Positions 30,614 through 39,784 of a stretch of DNA of 48,499 bases are shown in pieces (the stretch's first letter is position 1; the number at the start of each line of letters is the position of its first letter). This DNA is from a virus. The stretch is from the IMG/VR virus record IMGVR_UViG_3300046714_000279, positions 1 to 48,499 of that record. One strand, written 5' to 3'. The translations under genes and the position numbers were made by a program. The notes under the pieces are model-generated. The model searched no databases and had not been told where the DNA came from. It was given only the letters and a program-made list of their open reading frames with translations.

Positions 30614-32776
30614 ATGGTCCAAGTCATCCAGAAAGTCGACATGGCGATCGGGTCGAGCATCATGGCAGGCTTCCTGTCGTTGCTCAAAGACGTGCCAGTC
30701 GATGAGATGACGCGGTACGTCGGCGCTGCCGCCGTCCAGCCGCCACCACCGCCCATGACCAGCGTGCAGCGCCCCTACGAGCTGCGCGTCCCCGGCGCGC
30801 GGATCTTCACACCACGGCGGCCCTACAGCACCAACATCTCGCGCACGATCACCGCTACTGGGGCAGCTACCGTCACCTACAGCGCTCCCACTGCAGCCCC
30901 GACGGGATTCAGTTGGGTCTACATCAGGATCAACAGCACGGGCCAGGGCGGTCTGCGCAAGGTGACGGACCATGCCGCCGCCGGGCCGGACTTCATCGTC
31001 ACCGTTGGCTCCGCCTGGTCCCCAGCCATTGCCGCAGACGGCACCGTCCACTTCCTGCAGGACAGCCACACGATCGCGGGTATCGACACTCCTCGAACCA
31101 AGATCACCAGAGTCACTGGCGCCTCGGGCGGGGCCGGTGACGCGCCAGACTTCACCTCGGCAGTGGTCGGCCGCTTCGTCAACTTCTTCGACGACGACTC
31201 GGTGCGCCTGATTACTGGGTTCACTGCCGACTCCATCACGGTCGACTCCCCGCTCGGCGGCACGCCTGCGGTTGGCGGTGGCTTCTGCATCCTGACCGGC
31301 GCCAACTCTGTCGAGACCATCGCCGACATCGCCAACCCGGCCAAGTGCGTGTTGCAAGACCTGACCATCTACCTGGACCCGAATGCCCCTGTCCTGCTGA
31401 CGGGGCTCGACTACTGCAACTACGACGCGACTCCGTTCCAAAGCCCCAAGGTCGCCTACGCCGCTGGACCAACGGTCAACTCCATCCTGGAGCTGCAGTT
31501 CCAGTTGCGCACGCGCCGAGCTGGGCCGGTGGTGCTGATCCAGTGGGGCGTCTCGGCCTCGATGGTATCGCCGTTCCTGAACGGCGCCGTCTACAGCCCG
31601 GCTCCCACCTACGCCTTCGCCACCTACTTCAGTTGGCTCCATGACAGCCTGAGCCTCGACTTCAATCCGGGCAGTCCAAGGGCACTCTACCAGTGCGTGA
31701 CCAATGCGATCACCTGCACCACCGCGCTGCTCGTCACCGAGGGCCTGACTGCCCAGTACGAGTCGTGCTTCATCAACCTGGCCGACAATGATTCGGGTGA
31801 CGACGACCGGATCCTGCTGATCGGCAGCAACTTCACGCTGCTACGCAACTCGCTGCGCACCTTCACCGGCTGCCCTGGCATGCTGTTCATCATGTCCGGT
31901 CCGGCCCGCTACGCCGGCACCGACGCGACGCGGCAACTCGTCTACGACCAGTTGGGCCAGATCCAAGAAGACGATCTCGACTCCCAGTTGTTCGACACCA
32001 GGGTTTTCGTCTACCCGGCAGACTTCGCAGGTGATGGCCTGCACCTGTCGGCGCTGGGCGAGATCAAGCTCGGCAAGGGCTACGGGACGAGCTGGCAGAC
32101 CGTGCGCGCCCGCTCCAACGCGGCGGCCAGAGTGCTCGCCGAGCTGCCCACGCTGGCCGGCATCCGGACCAAGGTCCGCCGTCGCTACGAGCGCACCGAC
32201 TCCGGCAGCAACTCGCTTGCTGGCCAGATGGACATGTTCATCAACGACTCACTGCGCGAAATCTACACCACGCTCGGTGACTCGGCGTGGTTCCTGCGCG
32301 TGGTGGAGACCGTCTCGCTGTCGACCACGTTCCCCGGCACGATCGAGCTACCGCGCAAGGTGCGCCGCTTCCTTGGCGTCGAGCGCGTCTCGTGCCCAGG
32401 CGCGAGGCTGGTGGTGAAGGGCCTGGCCTACAACGAGCAGGGCAGGGTGCAGGTCACGCTGCACGACTACGGCGGTGGCCCGTTCGTCTGCCACTTCATC
32501 CAGAACCCGAAGGAGCTGGTGGCCGAGTCGGACGCGGCCCCGGTGCCGGTGGAGTACGTCGAGCTGGTGGTGATGCTGACCTGCAAGCGGCTGGCCGAGA
32601 ACACCGGCAACATGGGGCTGGCCACCTACTACGCTGCCGAGACCGAGCGGCTGTGGCGGCTGTTGAAGCGCGAGGCGCAACGCTACGACCGCATGCGTCA
32701 AGGCCAGCTCGAAGGGCTCGGCGTCTACGACTCGTGGCGCAACGGTAGCTATCCGACCTGGATGGAGGCGCTGTAG
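30614..32776 (+). CDS. SGNH/sialate-esterase-like domain fused to a connector-like domain, 720 aa
   Basis: Residues about 158-228 carry a beta module like that in the 23-25 kb virion proteins. Residues about 300-490 look like an SGNH (SASA-type) esterase: VVLIQWGVSASM (candidate Ser314, compare GQSNM), NLADNDSGDDD near 389-398, and DGLHLSALGEIKLG with Asp474 and His477. Residues about 515-720 (VRRRYERTDSGSNSLAGQMD, MFINDSLREIYTTLG) resemble tail-tube A-type head-tail adaptors, which in T7-like phages form a separate gene of about 200 aa just before the tail-tube B gene, as here. An esterase deacetylating surface glycans at the tail base is inferred. Confidence 0.75.
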   Translation: MVQVIQKVDMAIGSSIMAGFLSLLKDVPVDEMTRYVGAAAVQPPPPPMTSVQRPYELRVPGARIFTPRRPYSTNISRTITATGAATVTYSAPTAAPTGFSWVYIRINSTGQGGLRKVTDHAAAGPDFIVTVGSAWSPAIAADGTVHFLQDSHTIAGIDTPRTKITRVTGASGGAGDAPDFTSAVVGRFVNFFDDDSVRLITGFTADSITVDSPLGGTPAVGGGFCILTGANSVETIADIANPAKCVLQDLTIYLDPNAPVLLTGLDYCNYDATPFQSPKVAYAAGPTVNSILELQFQLRTRRAGPVVLIQWGVSASMVSPFLNGAVYSPAPTYAFATYFSWLHDSLSLDFNPGSPRALYQCVTNAITCTTALLVTEGLTAQYESCFINLADNDSGDDDRILLIGSNFTLLRNSLRTFTGCPGMLFIMSGPARYAGTDATRQLVYDQLGQIQEDDLDSQLFDTRVFVYPADFAGDGLHLSALGEIKLGKGYGTSWQTVRARSNAAARVLAELPTLAGIRTKVRRRYERTDSGSNSLAGQMDMFINDSLREIYTTLGDSAWFLRVVETVSLSTTFPGTIELPRKVRRFLGVERVSCPGARLVVKGLAYNEQGRVQVTLHDYGGGPFVCHFIQNPKELVAESDAAPVPVEYVELVVMLTCKRLAENTGNMGLATYYAAETERLWRLLKREAQRYDRMRQGQLEGLGVYDSWRNGSYPTWMEAL

Positions 32777-35700
32777 TGGGCGCGCAGATCGCTGCCACGC
32801 GCCTGACCCTGCGCGGGGACGGGCCATGGCGCGGGCTGACCACGCTCAGCAAGACCTCGCCGTTCCAGTTCCTGGAGCTGGAGAACGGCTACGTCAACGC
32901 CGACGCCAGCGAGATCCGCACTTTCCCTGGCTACATCTGCGTGCTGAACCCAGCTCGAAACGCGAGAGCCTGGAGCACCACCCAGCCGTTCGGATTCATC
33001 GCCAACCACTACGCCGCCAGGCGGCCAGTGCTGGCTGCTGCAGTCAACAGCTACCAGATCGAGACCCTGGCCCCGACCGAGGTGCAGTACGTCTGGACCA
33101 GGCCGACCAACTTCCACTGCTTCGAGCAGTTGAATACGCGCTGGGTCTTCATCGGCGAGAGCGATCACGTCCGCGAGCCGATCTTCGATGCCGGTCGCGG
33201 CTTCTTCGTGAAGGTGGTTTCGTACGACGATGTTGGCGGCACCCAGGTCGCGCTCACGCTCGACGCCGCCCCAGACACCACGGTCAATGTCTTCAACGCG
33301 CTGCCGAACGTGGTGGACCGCGTCTACCTCGAAGGGCTGACCGGGGCGCAGGCTTCGCTCCTCAACTTCAAAGGACACAACGTCGTCTCGGTGGTCGGTG
33401 CGGTGGTGACGATCAACACCAATATCGGGTCCATCTCCAACCAGCTCAGCCAGACCGGTTACATCGATCGCGTCACCAACCCTGGGGTCGGGAGCGGGGC
33501 TGCGCCAGCGACCGACGACAAGGAATCGCTCACGATCTGGACCGTGCTGGATCGCGGCAGCGCCAGCATCGCGCTGGGCAACACCGTCACCTACCCGGCC
33601 CACGTTGCCAACCGCATGCGCGACTTCGGCGACACCGTCGGAGTCACCAAGCAGGGCAACAATGCCGCTGGCACGCCGGCTGGCGGCCGTAGCCGCCGAC
33701 GCCAGAAGCCATTGCCGTATCGGGTGGTTCCGCACCAGGCTGGCAACCGGCTGGTGCTGGCAGTGCCGGGCTACGGCTGCGTGTTCCAGGTTCCTGGCGT
33801 GATCCCGCCGAACTTCGATGAGGTGACCTCGACGCTCGGCATCAGTGCGCTCGGCAATGACATCTTCGACATGCCCCGTGCGCTCGGCGTGCCGAAGGGA
33901 TGTATGTGGGCCGACAACGACAAGGTGGCCGGTGTTGGCGCTGGCTCATCGGTCCACTTCTACGCTGGTGGCACCAACGAGTTCTCGTTCGGCGGCAGCA
34001 ACGTCGCCGTCTCTGCTCGCAATGGCGTCTACAAGTTCTGCGTCGCCTACCGGGACGAAGCCACCGGGGAGATCGGCCGGCTCAGCGAAGAACTCGCCCT
34101 GACCACCAACACCAGCCAGGACCGCATTGGCATCCAGTTGCCGATCTACTTCCCCGGCTACCTGATGCACGAGTCCTTGGCCTTGACGGTCAACATCTAC
34201 CGCACCGCCAAGGATGGCAGCATCTTCTTCTTCGACCAGACCGCCACGCTCAACGCCATGTCGGAGAACGTGGTGAGCCTGCCAGTCAGCAGCAAGTACG
34301 GCCTCGTGCCGCTCAGTGGCGTGACCGAGTACTTCTATCACGCCCTGGTGAAGCCGACGTACGTCAGCGATGCGACGCTGCAGGCCCGCACCGCCACGGT
34401 CCCAACCGAGCTGCAGCAGATGCCGATGGGCTGCAAGGCGGCGCGCACCGCGCGAGGCTTCACTGCCTTCGGCGGCGCGCTCGGCAACGCCGGCTCGCGC
34501 AAGGAGATGATGCGCGGCACGCTGTCGCTGTACTACGACGGCAATGCTGCTCCGCTCGATGGCATCGGGGCGCAGCAGAATCGCGTTGGCAGCGCCTTCA
34601 CCAACGACTGGATTGGCCCACCCTACGGGCCATCCTCGTTCGAGGGCTCCGAGACCGACTTCGGCTGCTCGGCCAAGCACATCCCCCCGGCCTATGAGGG
34701 CCAGACCGTCGTCAGCAGGACGCTGTTCCCGTACCCGCGCAAGGCGATCCAGTTGGATCTGATGCGGAACACGGACGTGGGCTACACCGGCACCGTCACC
34801 GACACCTCGGGACGGATCCCGGACGTGCGCTACACCATGGTCGAGTCGCCGTTGCGCACGGACCGCGACTACACCATCACCGGCTCCCAGCGCCAGGAGG
34901 CGTTCCTGATGCTGCCGCGCTCGCGGGTCCAGTTCAGCGAGCCGGACAACCCTGGCGTCGTGCCAGCGACCAACACCGCCATCCTGGCCAACGAGCAGGA
35001 CTTCGACATCGAAGGCATCGGCGACTCCGGCGGCCAGTTCGTGATCTGCACCCGTGATCGCTCCTACAGCATCTCGTTCTCGCAGACGCCGATCCAGGTG
35101 CCGCCAGACATCGTCAGCGACAAGTTCGGCTGCATCAGCGCCAACAGCATGGTCACGTTCGACGGTGGTTGCGCCTGGATCTCGGCTCGTGGCCCGGTGG
35201 TGATGGCGGAAGGTGTCCAGTTCATCGGCCAGCCGCTGGAGCGGTCGTTCGTTGGTGAGCCTGGCCGCTACCTGCGCTCGACCGACGGCATGCTGCGCCA
35301 CTCGTGGGCATGCCATGACGCCGAGCGCAACCTGCTCTACTTCGGCGTCTACGCCGGCCGTGCCGGGCTGACCGACAGCGACCCGTTGTCGTTCCGGGTC
35401 AACTTCCGCGGTACCAACTACAGTTGGGAGTCGGCTGGCGGCGCGGTCGAGAACGGTGTGCCGGTGGCCGACCAGGTCCGGTCCAGGTTCCCCTGCGACG
35501 AGGTGCTGATCTACAGCTACAAGGCCGATGCCTGGTCGGTGTGGCGCCCGCCGCTGACGCTGGGAGTCCAGTGGATGACGCGCGGCGTCGACAGCGATGG
35601 CAACTACCGCGTCTTCTTCATGGACCAGCGCGGTGCCATCTACCTGATGGACGACGCCTACGGCAACGGCAGCAAGGAGTCGAACCAGCAGACCCTGCTG

Positions 35701-36294
35701 CAATCGGGCGCGCTGACCACGCTGAACATCGTGCCGTCGACCGAGCCGACCTGGGTCGGGCTCAAGGTGGTGATCTACAAGGCTGCCACCGCCAGCGAGC
35801 CGTCGATCCTGCGCGGCGTCACCGAGGTTGCCTCGCAGACCACTTCGACCATCACCCTGGCCAATGCGGTGACGGCCCAGGCCGGCGACACGGTGCTCAT
35901 CGGCGCCCGCTCGATGACGCTCAACACGACCTTCTTCAACATCAAGGACTCGGCCGCGACGCGGATCAACAAGATCGGGACCCGCTTCCAGATGAGCAGC
36001 CGCAAGAGTCTCGGGGTCGCTGGCGCTCTGACCCAGGAGTGCTTCGCGTCGATCTCGGTACGGACCGAGGAGCTGCGGGATGGCGTGCCAACCACCTACG
36101 AGAACTCGCTCACCACGGAGGCAGCGGCGTCGCCGACTTCGTACCAGTGGATTGGTCGCGATCTCGCCAACGACGCGGTCCATGACGCAACCTTCGATCG
36201 CGGCTCCTTGTCAGGACCAAGCCACCAGGCGAAGATGACCATTGTCGGTGGTGCGCAAGTGCGCCTGCTCGACCTCTACGCGGAGGCGCAGTGA
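32776..36294 (+). CDS. Tail-tube B-like nozzle protein, 1172 aa
   Basis: GTG start at 32776, overlapping the stop of the previous gene (TAGTG). Beta-rich throughout with podovirus nozzle features (PFQFLELENGYVNADASEIR at residues about 30-50; YSISFSQTPIQVPPDIVSDK; FCISANSMV-like segments). It is larger than the typical 800 aa. A beta module near residues 998-1045 resembles those in other virion proteins. Likely the tubular tail and sugar-binding nozzle below the connector. Confidence 0.8.
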   Translation: MGAQIAATRLTLRGDGPWRGLTTLSKTSPFQFLELENGYVNADASEIRTFPGYICVLNPARNARAWSTTQPFGFIANHYAARRPVLAAAVNSYQIETLAPTEVQYVWTRPTNFHCFEQLNTRWVFIGESDHVREPIFDAGRGFFVKVVSYDDVGGTQVALTLDAAPDTTVNVFNALPNVVDRVYLEGLTGAQASLLNFKGHNVVSVVGAVVTINTNIGSISNQLSQTGYIDRVTNPGVGSGAAPATDDKESLTIWTVLDRGSASIALGNTVTYPAHVANRMRDFGDTVGVTKQGNNAAGTPAGGRSRRRQKPLPYRVVPHQAGNRLVLAVPGYGCVFQVPGVIPPNFDEVTSTLGISALGNDIFDMPRALGVPKGCMWADNDKVAGVGAGSSVHFYAGGTNEFSFGGSNVAVSARNGVYKFCVAYRDEATGEIGRLSEELALTTNTSQDRIGIQLPIYFPGYLMHESLALTVNIYRTAKDGSIFFFDQTATLNAMSENVVSLPVSSKYGLVPLSGVTEYFYHALVKPTYVSDATLQARTATVPTELQQMPMGCKAARTARGFTAFGGALGNAGSRKEMMRGTLSLYYDGNAAPLDGIGAQQNRVGSAFTNDWIGPPYGPSSFEGSETDFGCSAKHIPPAYEGQTVVSRTLFPYPRKAIQLDLMRNTDVGYTGTVTDTSGRIPDVRYTMVESPLRTDRDYTITGSQRQEAFLMLPRSRVQFSEPDNPGVVPATNTAILANEQDFDIEGIGDSGGQFVICTRDRSYSISFSQTPIQVPPDIVSDKFGCISANSMVTFDGGCAWISARGPVVMAEGVQFIGQPLERSFVGEPGRYLRSTDGMLRHSWACHDAERNLLYFGVYAGRAGLTDSDPLSFRVNFRGTNYSWESAGGAVENGVPVADQVRSRFPCDEVLIYSYKADAWSVWRPPLTLGVQWMTRGVDSDGNYRVFFMDQRGAIYLMDDAYGNGSKESNQQTLLQSGALTTLNIVPSTEPTWVGLKVVIYKAATASEPSILRGVTEVASQTTSTITLANAVTAQAGDTVLIGARSMTLNTTFFNIKDSAATRINKIGTRFQMSSRKSLGVAGALTQECFASISVRTEELRDGVPTTYENSLTTEAAASPTSYQWIGRDLANDAVHDATFDRGSLSGPSHQAKMTIVGGAQVRLLDLYAEAQ

Positions 36295-36422
36295 TGGCCG
36301 ATCCTGAAGTGGTGCCCGAACTGAACCTGATCCCAGACCCGAAGTTGGTGCAGATCGCCCAGAACATGGTGCGGCTCATCGAGTGGGCGAACGAGCACAG
36401 CCACGATGATGGGACGGTCTGA
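36294..36422 (+). CDS. Small protein, 42 aa
   Basis: MADPEVVPELNLIPDPKLVQ begins the protein; it ends WANEHSHDDGTV. The ATG overlaps the TGA of the tail-tube gene (TGATG), and the gap to the next gene is 3 nt. Codon use matches. Probably a virion accessory. Confidence 0.65.
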   Translation: MADPEVVPELNLIPDPKLVQIAQNMVRLIEWANEHSHDDGTV

Positions 36423-36425
36423 CCC

Positions 36426-36854
36426 ATGCCGATGCAACACCTACGCGGGACCGCAGCACGCTGGACCGCAGTCAACCCGGTGCTTGCCGACGGCCAGATC
36501 GGGGTCGAGCGCGACACCGGCCAGGCCAAGGTCGGTGACGGCACCAGTCGCTGGACCGCCCTCGACTACATCGGCAACCCGACCGGCGATGCCGAGTTCC
36601 CGCCGCACACCCACGTCATTGCCGACATCACTGATCTCGGCTACGCCACCACCGACACCCCTGGGCTGGTCGAACTCGCGGCGGACGGTGAGGATGGCGA
36701 GGGCTTGGCGCTGCAGGCCAGCGATCAGCGCCTGGTCACGGTGCAGGATCTGCAGCGCAAGTACCTGCTGCTGTTGAAGCACATTGTCGTGCTGGGGTTT
36801 GATCCACCACCAGGACTCGAAGATGATCTCGAACTCGCTCTTTCAACGGAATAG
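36426..36854 (+). CDS. Tail fiber-like protein with tropism-determinant-type N domain, 142 aa
   Basis: LRGTAARWTAVNPVLADGQI then GVERDTGQAKVGDGTSRWTA (residues 5-45) matches the short beta repeat at the N terminus of many phage tail and fiber proteins (Mtd_N type). HTHVIADITDLGYATTDTPG follows, a hinge motif seen in collagen-like or fiber shafts. No C-terminal receptor-binding domain, so it is more a connector than a full fiber. Confidence 0.8.
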   Translation: MPMQHLRGTAARWTAVNPVLADGQIGVERDTGQAKVGDGTSRWTALDYIGNPTGDAEFPPHTHVIADITDLGYATTDTPGLVELAADGEDGEGLALQASDQRLVTVQDLQRKYLLLLKHIVVLGFDPPPGLEDDLELALSTE

Positions 36855-36857
36855 ACC

Positions 36858-37520
36858 ATGACTCTCGAAACCAGACCGCAGGGAACTGTTCGCGGCACCA
36901 CCATTCCCAACCAGGCGGACGGCGCCGAGATCGACCTGCAGAGCAACCCTCGCGGCGATCTGCTGGTGTCGCAGGGCCTGCCGCCGCTGGCCGAGATCGT
37001 GCGGCAAGGCGCAAGCTGGCAAGTGCTCAGCGCTGCCACAGCGGCCCTGACGGCGGTTCCGACCAACACCTCGGGCCACAGCCTGTGGAACGGTGAGACC
37101 GGCCTTGCCTCCAAGGTCTACGTCATCGACAGCTTCGGCTGCGTGGAGATCGTGACCGATGCGACGCAGCAGAACTCGCTGGCACTGTTTGCCACGGTCG
37201 AGGCCGGTGTAGTCGCGGCGATCACCGATGCGGCCTTGGTCAAGGGCTCGCTGTCGGGGCGTGTGGCTGGCCAGACCAGTGCTCGCACGGCTGCAGCCCA
37301 GACCACGGCTGGCGTGTGGACGCCGCACGGGCCATCGGCGCCAGGAGCTACCGCCTTCGCTGGCGCGGTGTGGCGCGTCCACGAGTTCCAGGCCAACGGC
37401 CTCTACATGGTCCGGCCCGCTGGCATGTTCTCGGTTGCGGTGGCCAAGTCGGCCAACACCGCGAGCCAGATCCGCTACTTCATCCGGTGGCACGAGGTCT
37501 TGCTGCCCTACGTCGCGTGA
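36858..37520 (+). CDS. Virion protein, 220 aa
   Basis: MTLETRPQGTVRGTTIPNQA begins a beta-rich protein with Trp/Tyr near the end (GLYMVRPAGMFSVAVAKSAN). Located among fiber genes, so likely a minor tail or fiber-associated protein. Not recognised. Confidence 0.8.
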   Translation: MTLETRPQGTVRGTTIPNQADGAEIDLQSNPRGDLLVSQGLPPLAEIVRQGASWQVLSAATAALTAVPTNTSGHSLWNGETGLASKVYVIDSFGCVEIVTDATQQNSLALFATVEAGVVAAITDAALVKGSLSGRVAGQTSARTAAAQTTAGVWTPHGPSAPGATAFAGAVWRVHEFQANGLYMVRPAGMFSVAVAKSANTASQIRYFIRWHEVLLPYVA

Positions 37521-37528
37521 GGTGATCC

Positions 37529-38617
37529 ATGCCTAGTTTCTGGCGCAAGACCTTCGGCATCGGCCCCGACGCGGCTGGGCGTGAGCGCCGGCCGCAGGAG
37601 ATCGCCGACCGGCAGGCAGCCGAGGCGGCAACGCAGAATCCCTACGGCCCGAACGCGCCGCAGTGGGACGAAAGCGGATTCCCAGTCGGCCCGATGCCCA
37701 AGGGCAAGTACGCCCTCGACTACCAGTACGAGGCCAACCGTCGCGCCGAGCAGCGCCGCCAGACGCTGTGGGGCGATGCGCAGGGCGCCCAACGCCAGGC
37801 CGAGAGCCTGCTGTCGTCGTACCGCCCAGGCGGCAGCGCAGCCCTGGCGTCCAACATCTACGGCCAACGTGGCGGCATGTACGCCACCCAGGCACTCAAC
37901 ACGTCCGCCCCTGACCTGCTGATCGACTGGCGTGAGCAGATCCGAGCCAGAGCCGAACAGAAGGCGAACGAGCTGAACCGCAACGCCCAGCTCATCACTG
38001 GACTTTCCGCGTTCAACATCCTCGGCGGCACTGCAGCGCCGATGGCTGGCCCTGGCCCAGCGCAGCCAGGAGCGCAGAACACGCAGGGGACAGGCGGCAG
38101 CTACAACACCTCGACCGACAACTCGGCCGCCTTCAATGCCGCCAACGCTCCTTCCGGTGGCCCGCAAGGCGGTCCGGTGTCGCCGACTCCTGGCGGTGGG
38201 GCTGGCTATGGCGGCGGCGTCCTGCCCGGCATCCTGCCGGCTGGGCGCAGCATCGGTGGCGGTTCAGCGCTCGACGTGCTCGACGCTGGCGGCGGCTACG
38301 GGGGCGGTGGTGGCGGTGGCAGCGCCCCAGGGATGGTCAGCCCCAATGGTGGCCGTGGTCGCGGCGGCACTGGTGGTGGCCGTGGTGGCGGCGCCAGCGA
38401 GGGCGGCGGTGGCATGGCCGGTGCTGGCGTCTCCGGTGGCGGCGGCATGGGTGACTACTCCGGCCAGGCGGTCGCCGATCGCTCGATGGCCGAGGCTCCG
38501 ATGGGAGCCGACATCACGCTCTCGGTATGGTCCGAAGACCCGTACCGCGAGCAGAGTGTGGCGCTGATGGCATCCTCGGCGCGGCAGACCCTGATCGACG
38601 CCCTGACTCTCGGGTAA
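37529..38617 (+). CDS. Glycine-rich virion protein, 362 aa
   Basis: Strong GAGGTGATCC before the ATG (MPSFWRKTFG). Residues 1-165 are charged and helical; residues about 190-320 are a glycine-rich repeat (GGGYGGGGGGGS, GGRGRGGTGGGRGGG) suggesting a flexible linker. A short structured tail (MGADITLSVWSEDPYREQSV) follows. Likely an ejected or internal virion protein. Confidence 0.8.
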   Translation: MPSFWRKTFGIGPDAAGRERRPQEIADRQAAEAATQNPYGPNAPQWDESGFPVGPMPKGKYALDYQYEANRRAEQRRQTLWGDAQGAQRQAESLLSSYRPGGSAALASNIYGQRGGMYATQALNTSAPDLLIDWREQIRARAEQKANELNRNAQLITGLSAFNILGGTAAPMAGPGPAQPGAQNTQGTGGSYNTSTDNSAAFNAANAPSGGPQGGPVSPTPGGGAGYGGGVLPGILPAGRSIGGGSALDVLDAGGGYGGGGGGGSAPGMVSPNGGRGRGGTGGGRGGGASEGGGGMAGAGVSGGGGMGDYSGQAVADRSMAEAPMGADITLSVWSEDPYREQSVALMASSARQTLIDALTLG

Positions 38618-38620
38618 CCA

Positions 38621-39784
38621 ATGCCTCCTCCACAAGACGACGTTGCACTGCGCTCCCAGGAATACGCTCTACAGGCCGACCAGAGCGTAGAGCCATCGCG
38701 CCAGCGCCAGTTCCAGGCGGGCCAGGGCTTCGTCCAGTCGGCCGAGGCTGGTGCTGGGATCTACCAACAGCGCATGCAGGACCGGCGCCGCCAGATGCTG
38801 GCCGAGCGCGAGATGAGCCAGCGGCAGCAAGAGCTGGACATGCAGAAGTCGACCACTGCCAGCAACCTGGCGCTGCAGCAGACCCGCATCAAGCAGGCCG
38901 AGCAGGAGCTGATGTTCACGCAGCAGATCCACAACACCAAGGCGATCCAGGCGCAGCGTGAGATCGTCGAGTCTCAGGCCCGCATGTCCAAGCTGCAGGC
39001 CGACAAGCTCGAACGCGAGATGGCTGGCGAAATCCCGATCAGCCAGGTCAACCCAGAGACGATCTGGGGCGCGCGAGCATCCGGCCTCGCGGTCGAACCA
39101 GGACCGAACGGTCTGCCGCAAGTCTCGAAGACCCCGCTCTCCAAGGAGGACACGGCGGCTGCCTATCCGGTCTGGCGTCAGATCAAGTTGGACCAGGGCG
39201 CAGCCGGTATCGAACGCGCCCGCGTGACCGGCGAGCTGGCGAACCAGCGGCAGGACACCATCAACCTCGTCAACCAGAAGATCAGTGAAGCCAAGCTCAG
39301 CAACTCGGTGACCATGGCCGACAAGAAGGAGATCGCCGCCATGATGCTGGCCCAGTTCAACGCTGGCGCCGAGCAGAAGCGAGTCGAGACGCAGAACGAG
39401 GGCGCCCAGAAGCGAGTCGAGACCCAGACGGAGGCGCAGAAGCAGATCGCTGCCGGCCAACTTGATCTCGGCAAGGCCACCCTGGAGGAGCAGAAGCACA
39501 AGAACGCGCTCGACGCCGAGATCAAGAACCAGATCGCCGAGATGGGTGGTCGCAAGGAGAAGATCAGGGCCACGATCAAGCTGCTCGAAGACCAGGCGAA
39601 GGAGCTGCAGGCCGACCTGCGCCCAGAGGCGGCGAAGGAGCTGGCCGACGTGCGCTACCGCCAGCAGAAGCTGACGGACGAGCTGAATGGCACCCCGGCC
39701 GCCGCTGGCAACGACGCCAAGATGCTGGACGAGGCGCTGCAGCGACTCCAGCAGGGCATTGAGGCGGCGAGGCCAAAGAAGTGA
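38621..39784 (+). CDS. Coiled-coil internal virion protein, 387 aa
   Basis: Mostly Gln/Glu/Lys/Arg helices (RRQMLAEREMSQRQQELDMQ, KQAEQELMFTQQIHNTKAIQ). Resembles the small internal core proteins of podovirus-type heads that leave with the DNA. It ends by overlapping the GTG of the 2063-aa gene. Confidence 0.82.
   Translation: MPPPQDDVALRSQEYALQADQSVEPSRQRQFQAGQGFVQSAEAGAGIYQQRMQDRRRQMLAEREMSQRQQELDMQKSTTASNLALQQTRIKQAEQELMFTQQIHNTKAIQAQREIVESQARMSKLQADKLEREMAGEIPISQVNPETIWGARASGLAVEPGPNGLPQVSKTPLSKEDTAAAYPVWRQIKLDQGAAGIERARVTGELANQRQDTINLVNQKISEAKLSNSVTMADKKEIAAMMLAQFNAGAEQKRVETQNEGAQKRVETQTEAQKQIAAGQLDLGKATLEEQKHKNALDAEIKNQIAEMGGRKEKIRATIKLLEDQAKELQADLRPEAAKELADVRYRQQKLTDELNGTPAAAGNDAKMLDEALQRLQQGIEAARPKK

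Noticed and set aside
33946-36183. Leftward 745-aa ORF
   Set aside because: Antisense to the tail-tube-like gene; no RBS and no domain sense.
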